Below, piece after piece: positions 7,079-14,557 of a stretch of DNA of 53,194 bases. Both the position numbers and the translations under genes were made by a program. The notes beneath the pieces are model-generated. The model had not been told where the DNA came from and did not search any database. It worked only from the letters and a program-made list of their open reading frames with translations. Each line of letters opens with the position of its first letter. The first letter of the stretch is position 1. The stretch is from an uncultured Erysipelotrichaceae bacterium (GTDB taxonomy: Bacteria; Bacillota_I; Bacilli_A; Erysipelotrichales; Erysipelotrichaceae): assembly GCA_902766005.1 (NCBI GenBank), contig CACXCB010000029.1, forward strand, positions 64,539-117,732. The letters are read 5' to 3'.

Positions 7079-8350
7079 ATGGCGAAAAGAAGAAAAAGAA
7101 GAATCAGATATGACCGCATTCTGATCATATTATGTGTTATTGTTGCCCTTTGCATTGGTTTCCTGCACTTTGTCACAAAGGAAGACAAAGCGGTTGAAAC
7201 AGTAACTGAAAGGATGTATGAAACAAGCGATATCGACCTGTCTTATGAAACTGACGATCTAAAGGATGACATCAACAGCACCTATGCCTTTGTCATTGAC
7301 CTGAATGGGGAACAGATTCTGCTCGATAAGCAGTCCGAAGAACAGATCTACCCTGCTTCCATGACAAAAATTCTTACTGCGATTGTGGCTATTGAAAGTT
7401 GTGATGATCTGCAGGCAGAAGTATTGATTACTGAAGAGATGCTTGCCGGTTTATGGGAAGCTTCTGTAGCAGGATTTGCGGTTGGTGAAAAACCAACGGT
7501 GGAAGAATTGCTGTATGCGGTTGCTCTGCCATCCGGTGCAGATGCCGCAAATGCGCTTGCCTATTATATTGACGGAAGCGTAAGTCAGTATATTGAAAGG
7601 ATGAATCACTTTGCCTCTTCCATCGGCATGAGTCATTCACATTTTATGAATACCACAGGATTACATGATGCTGATCATTACACGACTTGCAGAGATATGG
7701 GAACATTATTGGAATACTGTATACAGAATCCGGTATTTGTGAATATATTTTCCACAAAGAAATACACCACTCATGCTTTGGCATATCATCCGGACGGACT
7801 GGAATTAAATTCTACATTTATGAATTCTTTCAATGATGATTTCACTGCCCCCGGTCTTATCGGAGGTAAAACAGGCTATACAAATCCTGCCGGTTTATGC
7901 CTTGGCTATTGGGCGGAAAATCACGATATGAAAATGGTTGCGATTACCGCAAAAGCGGATATAGACGGCCATTATAAACATATTCTTGATATGTCCACCA
8001 TACTGAATTACTTTGACGGTTGGGAAAGGAAACAGCTGATTACCGAAGGAGATCTGCTGAAGACCTATACGGTAAATACCGTATATGATCCATATGAAGT
8101 TTCTGTAACTGTTCCGGATTCCTTTGTCCGTGACATCCCTTCCGATGCAAATATCCAGGTAATCTCTAATATACCTGATTCATTTAGTACAACTTTAAAC
8201 AGACAGGAATATATCTATCAGATGGCAGTCTTACAGGATGACAAAGTAGTCTATCTGCAGGATGTTCCCATAACCATTCCGAGTGAACAAAAATTCTTTG
8301 GCAGAGTACGCTTGTGGTTTCACTCGCTGTTTTCCAAAGAGGATAAATAA
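7079..8350 (+). CDS. D-alanyl-D-alanine carboxypeptidase (peptidase S11, DacA/DacF-like)
   Basis: Trims the terminal D-Ala from peptidoglycan stem peptides outside the membrane. The 423-aa protein has a basic start, one N-terminal membrane anchor (residues 13-32), the S11 catalytic domain and a C-terminal beta domain (from about residue 320). Motifs: SMTK (nucleophile Ser94, Lys97), SGADAAN at 152-158 in the place of the usual SxN, and KTG at 264-266. I reject a longer in-frame reading from 6974 because it crosses the divergent promoter. The real start is MAKRRKRR, preceded by an extended -10 and no ribosome site. A wall-binding paralogue lies at 35607-37091. Confidence 0.93.
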   Translation: MAKRRKRRIRYDRILIILCVIVALCIGFLHFVTKEDKAVETVTERMYETSDIDLSYETDDLKDDINSTYAFVIDLNGEQILLDKQSEEQIYPASMTKILTAIVAIESCDDLQAEVLITEEMLAGLWEASVAGFAVGEKPTVEELLYAVALPSGADAANALAYYIDGSVSQYIERMNHFASSIGMSHSHFMNTTGLHDADHYTTCRDMGTLLEYCIQNPVFVNIFSTKKYTTHALAYHPDGLELNSTFMNSFNDDFTAPGLIGGKTGYTNPAGLCLGYWAENHDMKMVAITAKADIDGHYKHILDMSTILNYFDGWERKQLITEGDLLKTYTVNTVYDPYEVSVTVPDSFVRDIPSDANIQVISNIPDSFSTTLNRQEYIYQMAVLQDDKVVYLQDVPITIPSEQKFFGRVRLWFHSLFSKEDK

Positions 8351-8372
8351 AGCAGGAGTAAATCCTGCTTTT
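8348..8372. terminator. Bidirectional terminator between carboxypeptidase and flotillin operon
   Basis: AGCAGGA / TCCTGCT stem with a 5-base loop. TTTTC follows on the plus strand and TTTATTTATCC on the minus strand. It serves two convergent genes. Confidence 0.75.
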
Positions 8373-8375
8373 CAT

Positions 8376-8591
8376 TTATCTGTATACTCGTTCCAATTCA
8401 GGAAGATCTTTATGATCAATCCACTCTTCAGAGAAACCACATTCCAGGCAAAGGTAACGATGTACCTTTACATAGGTGAAAATGGTTAGTCCTACGGGAA
8501 TATTATTTCCCGATCCATAGGCCTTTGCCTGCCCTTCAATACGGATGATATTGGAATTACCGCATTTTGGACATACACCGCTGTACTTCAT
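8376..8591 (-). CDS. Small zinc-ribbon protein, partner of flotillin gene
   Basis: Unnamed 71-aa protein with two CxxC knuckles (CPKCG at residues 7-11 and CLECG at 48-52), which form one zinc ribbon. The middle (GSGNNIPVGLTIFTYVKVHRYLC) is hydrophobic to amphipathic. The start codon follows the flotillin stop directly, so it depends on the same transcript and on the manganese riboswitch upstream. Its role is unknown. Similar short zinc-ribbon proteins occur as adaptors or nucleic-acid binders; nothing here decides between these. Confidence 0.78.
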   Translation of the reverse strand: MKYSGVCPKCGNSNIIRIEGQAKAYGSGNNIPVGLTIFTYVKVHRYLCLECGFSEEWIDHKDLPELERVYR

Positions 8592-10022
8592 TTATTTCAC
8601 CTCCACACCTTCTACATGAATATTATGGTTTACTTTTGCATCATATGTATTGGCTTTCATGATTTCAGAGAAATCTACACCAGTAGCTTCTGACATTGTA
8701 TCAAATACCTGCTTCATGATGACCGGCATATTGCCGGAGATCTTTTCTGCAGAGCCATCATAAATATTGATTTTGTCAATCTGGCTTAATGGCTTTGCGA
8801 TTTCTGCAGCCATCTGAGGCATGATCTTAATCATCATTTCAGCCATTGCAGCACCATTGTACTTCTTATATGCTTCTGCCTTTTTCTCCATTGCCTCTGC
8901 TTCTGCAAGTCCTTTTAATCTGGCTGCTTCCGCTTCAGCTTTGCCCTTGGCTTCAATACCTGCAGCTTCTGCTTCATATTTTGCACGGATACCTGCAGCT
9001 TCTTTTTCTGCCGTATATCTTGCCGCATCTGCTTCTTTCTGTCTTTGGATCAGTTTTGCTTCAGCATCCTTTTCCGCTGCATACTTATCTGCATCTGCTT
9101 TCTTCATAATTTGTGCAGCCAGTTCCTGCTCACGTACGGTGACTTCTTTCTGCTTCAGCTCTGCTTCCCTTTCCGCTTTTGCGATCTGGGCATTGACGGT
9201 TTCCGTCTGAATGATGCGCTGTTGCTGCTGGTTCTGGATTTCATATGCCGCATCTGCTTGTGCTTTGGCAGTATCTGCCTGACTCTTCAGCTCAGCCTGA
9301 CGAATGCTTAATTCATTATTTTTCTGGGCAATTTCTGTCTGTGCAGCTACTCTTGCATCGTTGGCAGCTTTATCCGCCTCTGCTTTGGCAATAGCGACAT
9401 CCCTGTCAGCTTCTGCTTTGGCGATAGCTGCATCTTTTTTGATTTTCGAGGTATTATCCATGCCAAGATCATTTATTAATCCATTTTCATCATTAACATT
9501 CTGGATGTTACAGGAGAGAATTTCGATGCCCAGTTTTTCCATATCCTTGGATGCTTTTGCCATAACCTGATCAGAGAAGGAATCTCTGTCTGTATTAATG
9601 GTTTTCAGATCGAGGGTACCGATGATCTCTCTCATGTTGCCCTGCAGGGAATCCTGCAGATCCAGTGCAATTTCCGAAGGCTTCTTGTTCAGAAAGTTTC
9701 TTTCAGCTTTCAGCATGCCTTCCGGACTTGTATCAATTCTGACTTTTGCGATTGCATCTACTTTCACATTGATAAAATCATTTGTTGGGATATAGCTGTC
9801 TGTCTTGATGTCCACAGATATCTGTCCCAGATGCAGATGGTCAACTTTTTCCAGATATGGAATTTTGATACCTGCCCTGCCGATCAAAACCCTCGGTGTT
9901 TTTCTTAATCCGGAAATAATAATAGCGACATCCGGCGAAGCCTTGACATAACCTGATAATACAATAACCAGGATGATTGCAATCACAACAATTGCTGATA
10001 TTACTTTTACATATAATTCCAT
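8592..10022 (-). CDS. Flotillin-like SPFH/Band 7 membrane scaffold protein
   Basis: A 476-aa FloT/YuaG-type flotillin that organises membrane microdomains on the cytoplasmic face. One N-terminal membrane segment (residues 7-27) is followed by the SPFH domain (about 30-200). A long Ala/Glu/Lys coiled coil comes next (about 200-390, repeats such as AKAEADRDVAIAKAEADK), then a C-terminal oligomerisation part ending HVEGVEVK. No NfeD partner lies next to it; the only companion is the small zinc-ribbon gene. AAGGAGG precedes the ATG. Expression looks controlled by a Mn(II)-type riboswitch with its own terminator, an unexpected regulator for a flotillin. Confidence 0.93.
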   Translation of the reverse strand: MELYVKVISAIVVIAIILVIVLSGYVKASPDVAIIISGLRKTPRVLIGRAGIKIPYLEKVDHLHLGQISVDIKTDSYIPTNDFINVKVDAIAKVRIDTSPEGMLKAERNFLNKKPSEIALDLQDSLQGNMREIIGTLDLKTINTDRDSFSDQVMAKASKDMEKLGIEILSCNIQNVNDENGLINDLGMDNTSKIKKDAAIAKAEADRDVAIAKAEADKAANDARVAAQTEIAQKNNELSIRQAELKSQADTAKAQADAAYEIQNQQQQRIIQTETVNAQIAKAEREAELKQKEVTVREQELAAQIMKKADADKYAAEKDAEAKLIQRQKEADAARYTAEKEAAGIRAKYEAEAAGIEAKGKAEAEAARLKGLAEAEAMEKKAEAYKKYNGAAMAEMMIKIMPQMAAEIAKPLSQIDKINIYDGSAEKISGNMPVIMKQVFDTMSEATGVDFSEIMKANTYDAKVNHNIHVEGVEVK

Positions 10023-10039
10023 TTTCTTCCTCCTTGTTA

Positions 10040-10218
10040 CGTATCCATAAAAAATGGATACAGCGGTTAAACTGTATCCAGGTCAGAATTCTTGATTTGC
10101 GCAAACCTCATTTACAGTTAACCTGCAAATGAGTCTCACAATGATCAGACAGTGCGGATATTACCTATCGTGATGACGTCACTGCCAATGCGTTTTGCAC
10201 TTGTTACTCCCTCAATGC
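10040..10218 (-). promoter_or_regulatory. yybP-ykoY (manganese) riboswitch with terminator, upstream of flotillin
   Basis: Read on the minus strand. P1 is TGAG (10211-10214) paired with CTCA (10130-10133). Inside P1 the 5' loop is GGAGTAAC and the 3' loop is GTGAGA. P2 is a small hairpin. P3 is CAGTG/CACTG, enclosing ACGTCATCAC, a GATA/TATC stem (P4) and CG. This order and the loop sequences follow the Mn-binding yybP-ykoY class (GGAGUAGC, UCGUCA-type L3, GCAAGA/GUGAGA). Downstream, a 9-bp hairpin (10109-10131) competes with P1. A terminator has GGATACAG/CTGTATCC (10056-10079) plus six T's, and an alternative hairpin (10041-10061) reuses the terminator's 3' arm. The identification rests on memory of the consensus, not a covariance search. 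Confidence 0.82.
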
Positions 10219-10224
10219 ATATTC

Positions 10225-10252
10225 ATCATAACATGTTTTAGGGCGTTTGCAA
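10225..10252 (-). promoter_or_regulatory. Promoter of the riboswitch-flotillin operon
   Basis: TTGCAA (10247-10252), 16 bases, TATGAT (10225-10230), with a TGt extension in front of the -10. Initiation near 10218 places the aptamer at the very start of the RNA. Confidence 0.7.
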
Positions 10253-10273
10253 GATATTTTGTGAATTATTTCA

Positions 10274-11923
10274 CTATTTTTTCACGTATACACATGCCTG
10301 ATATGGCTTTAATACACCGTTTTGCGGGATATCATTGCCGAAAACATATTGCATGTTTTCGATCAATGAGGAATCATAAGATACCTCTTTTCCTGCAAAA
10401 TTCAACAATACCAAAAGGCTTTGATCGCTGGTATTTCTTCTGTAGGCAAAGATGCTTTCATCATCTGCCAGCACTTCTTCAAAATCCCCTTCCGTTAATG
10501 CCGCATAGGTACTTCTGAGTTTTGCAAGCTGCTGATAAAACACAAGAACAGAGGAAGGATCTTTTTCTTCGGCTTCCACATTCATTGCCTTGTAATCTTC
10601 ATGTACCGGCAGCCAAGGAGTTCCTGTCGTAAAGCCGGCATTTTCCCGATCATTCCATTGCATCGGTGTTCTTGCACTGTCACGGCTGAATCGATGCACA
10701 GCTTTTAATGCCTGTTGGGGTGTCAGTCCTTCCGATAAAGCAAGATCATACTGTCCATAGCTGGAAATGTCATTGTATTTTTCTATGGAATCATATTTGA
10801 CATTCTGATAGCCGAGCTCCTGCCCTTGATACAGAAACGGCGTTCCTCTGAGTGTATACAGAAGTGTGCCCATGAGCTTTGCACATTGGTTTTTATCTGC
10901 ATCTTCCGGAAAATAGTGATCCACGCATCTTGGCTTATCATGGTTTTCAAAGAAGATCGGATACCATCCATTATCTCTTGTTGCTTCTTGTGAATTGCGT
11001 AATGCCGTCTTTAAATCTGCAATCGTCCATGGATCCGGCTTACACCAGGTTTCAATGCCTTTAAACTCCAGATTGACATGGCTGAATTCAAAGATCATAT
11101 CAAATACGCCATTGTCGCCAACCCACTCGTGCAACTCAGAAGCTTTGACACCGTTGGCTTCACCGACCGTGAAGATATCATGCCCTTCGGAAACATGTTT
11201 CTTAAATTCATGCAGATAATCCAGAATGCCTTTGGTATTGACTGTCATGTCATGTACCGATACCATGCCATCCTTCCCGTCAGGTTCACCATCCATGAAC
11301 ACTTCCGGCTTTTTAATATACGGAATTGCATCCACACGGAATCCGCCTGCACCTTTGTTTACCCAGAAATTGGCTGCATCATACAAAGCTTTTCTGACAT
11401 CGGGATTCGCCCAGTTGAGATCAGGCTGCTGATAAGCAAAGGTATGCAGATAATACTGCTGTCTTTCTTCGCACCATGTCCATGCCGATCCTCCGAATAT
11501 GCCTCTCCAGTTGGTCGGCTCGCTGCCATCCTCTTTTGCATCACGCCAGATATACCAGTCTGACTTCGGATTATCCCTGGATGTTTTAGATTCCAGAAAC
11601 CATGGATTCTGATCGGAAGTGTGGTTGAAAACAAGATCAATCACAATGCGGATACCTCTTTTCTTTGCCTCAAAAAACAGTTCATCCATATCCTCCATTG
11701 TTCCATAGGAAGGATCAATGGCACAATAATCTTCAATATCATATCCGTTATCGACCATCGGGGATTTACATACCGGTGTCAGCCAGATTGCCCCTACACC
11801 AAGACTTTTAAGATAACCAAGCCTTTCGATCATCCCTCTGATATCGCCTGTTCCGGATCCCGTCGTATCCTGAAAGCTCTTAGGATACAATTCATAAACA
11901 ACTTTTTTCTGCCACCACTTCAT
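10274..11923 (-). CDS. Alpha-glucosidase, glycoside hydrolase family 13
   Basis: Cytoplasmic 549-aa GH13 enzyme of the oligo-1,6-glucosidase/maltase type that releases glucose from short alpha-glucosides. Visible: WWQKKVVYELYPKSF start, DLVFNH (region I), GFRVDAI (nucleophile Asp), VGEANG (acid/base Glu), FFENHDKPR (third acid) and ARTPMQW. The residue after the nucleophile is Ala, not the Val typical of alpha-1,6-specific members. That points towards an alpha-1,4 preference, an inference from known specificity switches. The start overlaps the stop of the esterase gene (ATGA), so the two are co-translated. No sugar transporter is adjacent. Confidence 0.92.
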   Translation of the reverse strand: MKWWQKKVVYELYPKSFQDTTGSGTGDIRGMIERLGYLKSLGVGAIWLTPVCKSPMVDNGYDIEDYCAIDPSYGTMEDMDELFFEAKKRGIRIVIDLVFNHTSDQNPWFLESKTSRDNPKSDWYIWRDAKEDGSEPTNWRGIFGGSAWTWCEERQQYYLHTFAYQQPDLNWANPDVRKALYDAANFWVNKGAGGFRVDAIPYIKKPEVFMDGEPDGKDGMVSVHDMTVNTKGILDYLHEFKKHVSEGHDIFTVGEANGVKASELHEWVGDNGVFDMIFEFSHVNLEFKGIETWCKPDPWTIADLKTALRNSQEATRDNGWYPIFFENHDKPRCVDHYFPEDADKNQCAKLMGTLLYTLRGTPFLYQGQELGYQNVKYDSIEKYNDISSYGQYDLALSEGLTPQQALKAVHRFSRDSARTPMQWNDRENAGFTTGTPWLPVHEDYKAMNVEAEEKDPSSVLVFYQQLAKLRSTYAALTEGDFEEVLADDESIFAYRRNTSDQSLLVLLNFAGKEVSYDSSLIENMQYVFGNDIPQNGVLKPYQACVYVKK

Positions 11924-12798
11924 GAAATAAACTCCTTAAAGAAATTGCATTCTTCATCATTGCAGATTGTCGCATCCTTCAGCCTTACATTACAGTGGAA
12001 GACATGGGCAAGACGGTTTTCCTTATCACCATAGAAATGGAAAACAAACGGAATCTGTTTTTTCATGAATTCCGGAATGATGATCGGCTGCTGATCTTTC
12101 AGGAAGTCATCAACGGCACTCATCAGATATACCGGCGGATAGTTCTCCGTAATATGATGTACGGAACTGATCAGATGAATCTCTTCTTCCGTTCCTCCTC
12201 CCGGTAAGAAATCATCCATGAGCTGTGATGTCAGATCCTCCTTTGAAACATCAATCAGGAATGCACCGCAATTTAAAGCGATAGCCTTCAGTTTAAAGCC
12301 CTCCGGGGCACAGAAAGCATAGTTCTTGGCATATTCCGGATTGGTCAGAATTGCGGCGTACAGGGACAGATTATGGGCTCCTGCAGAGTCTCCTACCGCA
12401 AAGATATTCTCTGTATCAAAACCGTATTTTTCACTCTGTTCCATGACAAACTGACATACGCTGTTTGTATCTTCCAAGGAAGCAGGAAACTTGTGTTCCG
12501 GTGCCAGGCGGTAAGAAAAATTGACTACCGCAAATCCCCTTTGTGCAAGAGACATGCAGTAAAACTGATAAACCTCTTTATCACCATAGACCCAGCCACC
12601 GCCATGCACACTGATTATAACCGGCAGCTTGCCTTCTTTTCCTTTTGGACGATATACATCAAGCAGCTGATACCTCGGGTCTTCCCCATAGGAAATATCA
12701 TCAAAACGGATGATATCTTCCGGTGTTGTCAGTCCTGCATCTCTTTTGGCATCTCCTTCGCCAAACATTTTGCGGACCATATCACTTGTTTTTGACAT
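11920..12798 (-). CDS. Alpha/beta-hydrolase (HSL/BD-FAE-like esterase)
   Basis: A 292-aa cytoplasmic carboxylesterase-type hydrolase. The oxyanion motif HGGGW lies near residue 75 and the nucleophile elbow is GDSAGAH. The acid is probably the Asp of SAVDDFL and the base the His of RLAHVFHCN. Paired with an alpha-glucosidase, a role in deacylating acetylated sugars or oligosaccharides is plausible but unproven. I start it at MSKTSDM, which has AAGGAGA six bases upstream. A longer reading to 13092 runs through the rnfB gene and terminator and is rejected. An extended -10 promoter lies just upstream. Confidence 0.88.
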   Translation of the reverse strand: MSKTSDMVRKMFGEGDAKRDAGLTTPEDIIRFDDISYGEDPRYQLLDVYRPKGKEGKLPVIISVHGGGWVYGDKEVYQFYCMSLAQRGFAVVNFSYRLAPEHKFPASLEDTNSVCQFVMEQSEKYGFDTENIFAVGDSAGAHNLSLYAAILTNPEYAKNYAFCAPEGFKLKAIALNCGAFLIDVSKEDLTSQLMDDFLPGGGTEEEIHLISSVHHITENYPPVYLMSAVDDFLKDQQPIIIPEFMKKQIPFVFHFYGDKENRLAHVFHCNVRLKDATICNDEECNFFKEFIS

Positions 12799-12828
12799 TA
12801 TGTATCTCCTTTCAATACTGTTACTTCC

Positions 12829-12837
12829 ATTATAACA
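12829..12837 (-). promoter_or_regulatory. Extended -10 promoter of the esterase/alpha-glucosidase operon
   Basis: TGt-TATAAT on the minus strand, starting within the T-run of the Rnf terminator. Confidence 0.55.
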
Positions 12838-12862
12838 AAAAAGTGGGGAATTATTCCCCACT
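12836..12862 (-). terminator. Terminator of the Rnf operon
   Basis: AGTGGGGAAT / ATTCCCCACT stem followed by TTTTTT on the minus strand, directly after the rnfB stop codon. Confidence 0.9.
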
Positions 12863-13135
12863 GTGTTCTGCAAGATACTGTTTGATCTTTTCTTTGACAT
12901 CCGGTTTGCACGGTCTGCACTGTTCGATCTTGCTTTCCCCGCTGACCAGCTTTTCTGCCATGCCGGAACATCCCGGGTTACCGCAACCGCCGCAGTTATA
13001 TCCCGGCAGCATTGCCAGAACATCATCCACTCTGGTATCCGGTTCAACATAAAATTTCTCACCGGCAATGCCGAGAACCATTCCCAGAACACCGCCGAGG
13101 ATCAGCATCAGTAACACTGCTTTAATGACTGCCAT
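12851..13135 (-). CDS. rnfB: RnfB, shortened form with only the membrane anchor and one Fe-S domain
   Basis: Subunit B of the Rnf ferredoxin:NAD+ oxidoreductase. The 94-aa product has the N-terminal membrane segment (residues 3-24) and the RnfB-type four-Cys cluster domain (CGGCGNPGC, then CRPC). It ends where most RnfB proteins (roughly 190-330 aa) continue into paired ferredoxin-like 4Fe-4S domains. The ending looks genuine: the stop is followed at once by a strong terminator, and no ferredoxin sequence lies beyond. Ferredoxin contact must therefore work through a smaller surface or another subunit. Last gene of the Rnf operon. Confidence 0.88.
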   Translation of the reverse strand: MAVIKAVLLMLILGGVLGMVLGIAGEKFYVEPDTRVDDVLAMLPGYNCGGCGNPGCSGMAEKLVSGESKIEQCRPCKPDVKEKIKQYLAEHSGE

Positions 13136-13138
13136 ATG

Positions 13139-13309
13139 TTATCCTTCTTTCCTTTTTCGTAGTTCACAATCCACAACCCCGCACCCTGTACAATCCGGCT
13201 TCAATTCTTCGCAACCTTCCGGTACAGGTGTTTTTTTATTCAGCACATACAAGCCTGCATTAATACCGAACAAAATAACAGCAATCAGGACTGCATAAAA
13301 CCCATTCAT
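13139..13309 (-). CDS. Small Cys-rich membrane protein, NqrM-like
   Basis: A 56-aa protein between rnfA and rnfB. One membrane segment (residues 4-23) is followed by a short tail with four cysteines, spaced C-x6-C-x2-C-x4-C and ending ELRKRKEG. Size, topology and the Cys tail followed by basic residues resemble NqrM (DUF539), the factor that helps mature the intramembrane iron site of the Rnf-related Na+-NQR. RnfA and RnfE have the corresponding site. The assignment is inference; FeoB-associated Cys-rich proteins are an alternative. ATG 13309 follows the rnfA stop by one base. A longer reading to 13435 overlaps rnfA and is rejected. Confidence 0.72.
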   Translation of the reverse strand: MNGFYAVLIAVILFGINAGLYVLNKKTPVPEGCEELKPDCTGCGVVDCELRKRKEG

Positions 13310-13310
13310 C

Positions 13311-13883
13311 TTATACCAATCCTGCCAGTGCGGAAAAAGCAATAGCCATGATGGCAGCAACAACGAAGGCAATCGGATTGCCCTTGAATGCCTTAGGCAC
13401 GTCATTTCCGCTGAGTCTTTCACGAATTGTCGCAAATATACAGAGCATCAGCATGAAGCCTGCCGGAACAGCAATGGAATTGACGATTGTTTCAATCAGG
13501 TTATAGTGCTGTGTGATGTTGTCCATCGCAACATACAATACGACACAGTTTGTGGTGATCAAAGGCAGATAAATACCAAGCTGTTTATAGAGCGTCGGAG
13601 ATGTTTTCTTGATGAACATCTCAACAAACTGTACAAATGCAGCAATCAGAAGTATGAAGCAGATCAGCTCCATGTATTCAAGCTTTAACGGTACAAGTAC
13701 ACTGTAGTATAAAACCCAGGATAATACCGAAGCACCGAAGATGACAAAGATAACCGCAATACCCATGCCGATTGCATTCTCCAGTTTTGTGGAAACACCC
13801 ATAAACGGACACATGCCCAGGAACTTTGTCAGAACGACATTGTTAATCAGCATTGCACTGAGAAACAGCGTAAAGAGATTCAT
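13311..13883 (-). CDS. rnfA: RnfA, membrane subunit of Rnf complex
   Basis: A 190-aa integral membrane protein with about six transmembrane helices, homologous to NqrE. Together with RnfE it holds a [2Fe-2S]/Fe centre inside the membrane that relays electrons across it. The conserved cysteine stretches are LGMCPFMG (helix 1) and LITTNCVVL (helix 4). Length is normal. The start codon overlaps the rnfE stop (TAATG), so translation is coupled. Confidence 0.96.
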   Translation of the reverse strand: MNLFTLFLSAMLINNVVLTKFLGMCPFMGVSTKLENAIGMGIAVIFVIFGASVLSWVLYYSVLVPLKLEYMELICFILLIAAFVQFVEMFIKKTSPTLYKQLGIYLPLITTNCVVLYVAMDNITQHYNLIETIVNSIAVPAGFMLMLCIFATIRERLSGNDVPKAFKGNPIAFVVAAIMAIAFSALAGLV

Positions 13884-14548
13884 TATTTGCCTCCTTTCTT
13901 GGAAGGATTTTCCAATGCATTCTTGTAGGCACTGATTGCAGCTGCTATGCAGGCAAATGTCAGGAATGCACCCATCTGTGTTGTGAATAACGGAATTTCA
14001 AATCCTTCCGGAATCAGGCGGATAGCGAAGATTTCCGCGTTGGAGAAAGGATTATTCAATGACAGCATGCCCGTACCGAGAATCTGTCTGATCAAAGACA
14101 TTGCCAATAAGCCGAGGGTATACGAGAAACCCATGGACAAGCCATCTTTAGCAGATGCGGCAATTGTATTTTTCGATGCAAATGCTTCCGCTCTGCCAAG
14201 GATAATACAGTTAACAACAATCAGGTCAATGAATGCACCCAAAGCACTGTAAAGGCTTGGTGTGAAGGCCTGGATTAGCATGCCTGTAATTGTAACAAGA
14301 GAAGCAATAATAACAATATACACAGGAATATGAATGTCTTCCGGTGTGATATTTCTGACGGCACTGACCAGAATATTGGAAAGCACCAGGACAAAGATAA
14401 CCGCAACACCCATACCCAGGGCATTGTTAATGGTGGTCGTAATAGCCAGTGTGGAGCAGATGCCAAGGTACAATCCGAAGACAGGATTCTCCACCAGCAT
14501 TTTTGAGAAAAAGCTCAACTTCTTTTCTTCATTCTTTTCGCTCATCAT
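13883..14548 (-). CDS. rnfE: RnfE, membrane subunit of Rnf complex
   Basis: NqrD homologue, 221 aa, about six transmembrane helices, partner of RnfA in the intramembrane iron site. Diagnostic segments are LGICSTLAITTTINNALGMG and IVVNCIILGRAEAFA; both conserved cysteines are present. Two adjacent ATGs (14548 and 14545) follow AAAGGAG. The second has the more usual spacing, so the protein may be one residue shorter. Confidence 0.96.
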   Translation of the reverse strand: MMSEKNEEKKLSFFSKMLVENPVFGLYLGICSTLAITTTINNALGMGVAVIFVLVLSNILVSAVRNITPEDIHIPVYIVIIASLVTITGMLIQAFTPSLYSALGAFIDLIVVNCIILGRAEAFASKNTIAASAKDGLSMGFSYTLGLLAMSLIRQILGTGMLSLNNPFSNAEIFAIRLIPEGFEIPLFTTQMGAFLTFACIAAAISAYKNALENPSKKGGK

Positions 14549-14557
14549 TCAACTCCT

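Noticed and set aside
8821..9311. Ala/Ser- and Leu-rich plus-strand frames inside the flotillin gene
   Set aside because: They mirror the Ala/Glu coiled-coil codons of the flotillin on the other strand; no start signals.
12799..13092. N-terminal extension of the esterase
   Set aside because: It runs through the Rnf terminator and rnfB in another frame. The start at 12798 has a good ribosome site and its own promoter.
12851..13135. RnfB as a frameshifted pseudogene
   Set aside because: The stop is followed directly by a strong terminator, and no ferredoxin-domain sequence remains in any frame beyond it.
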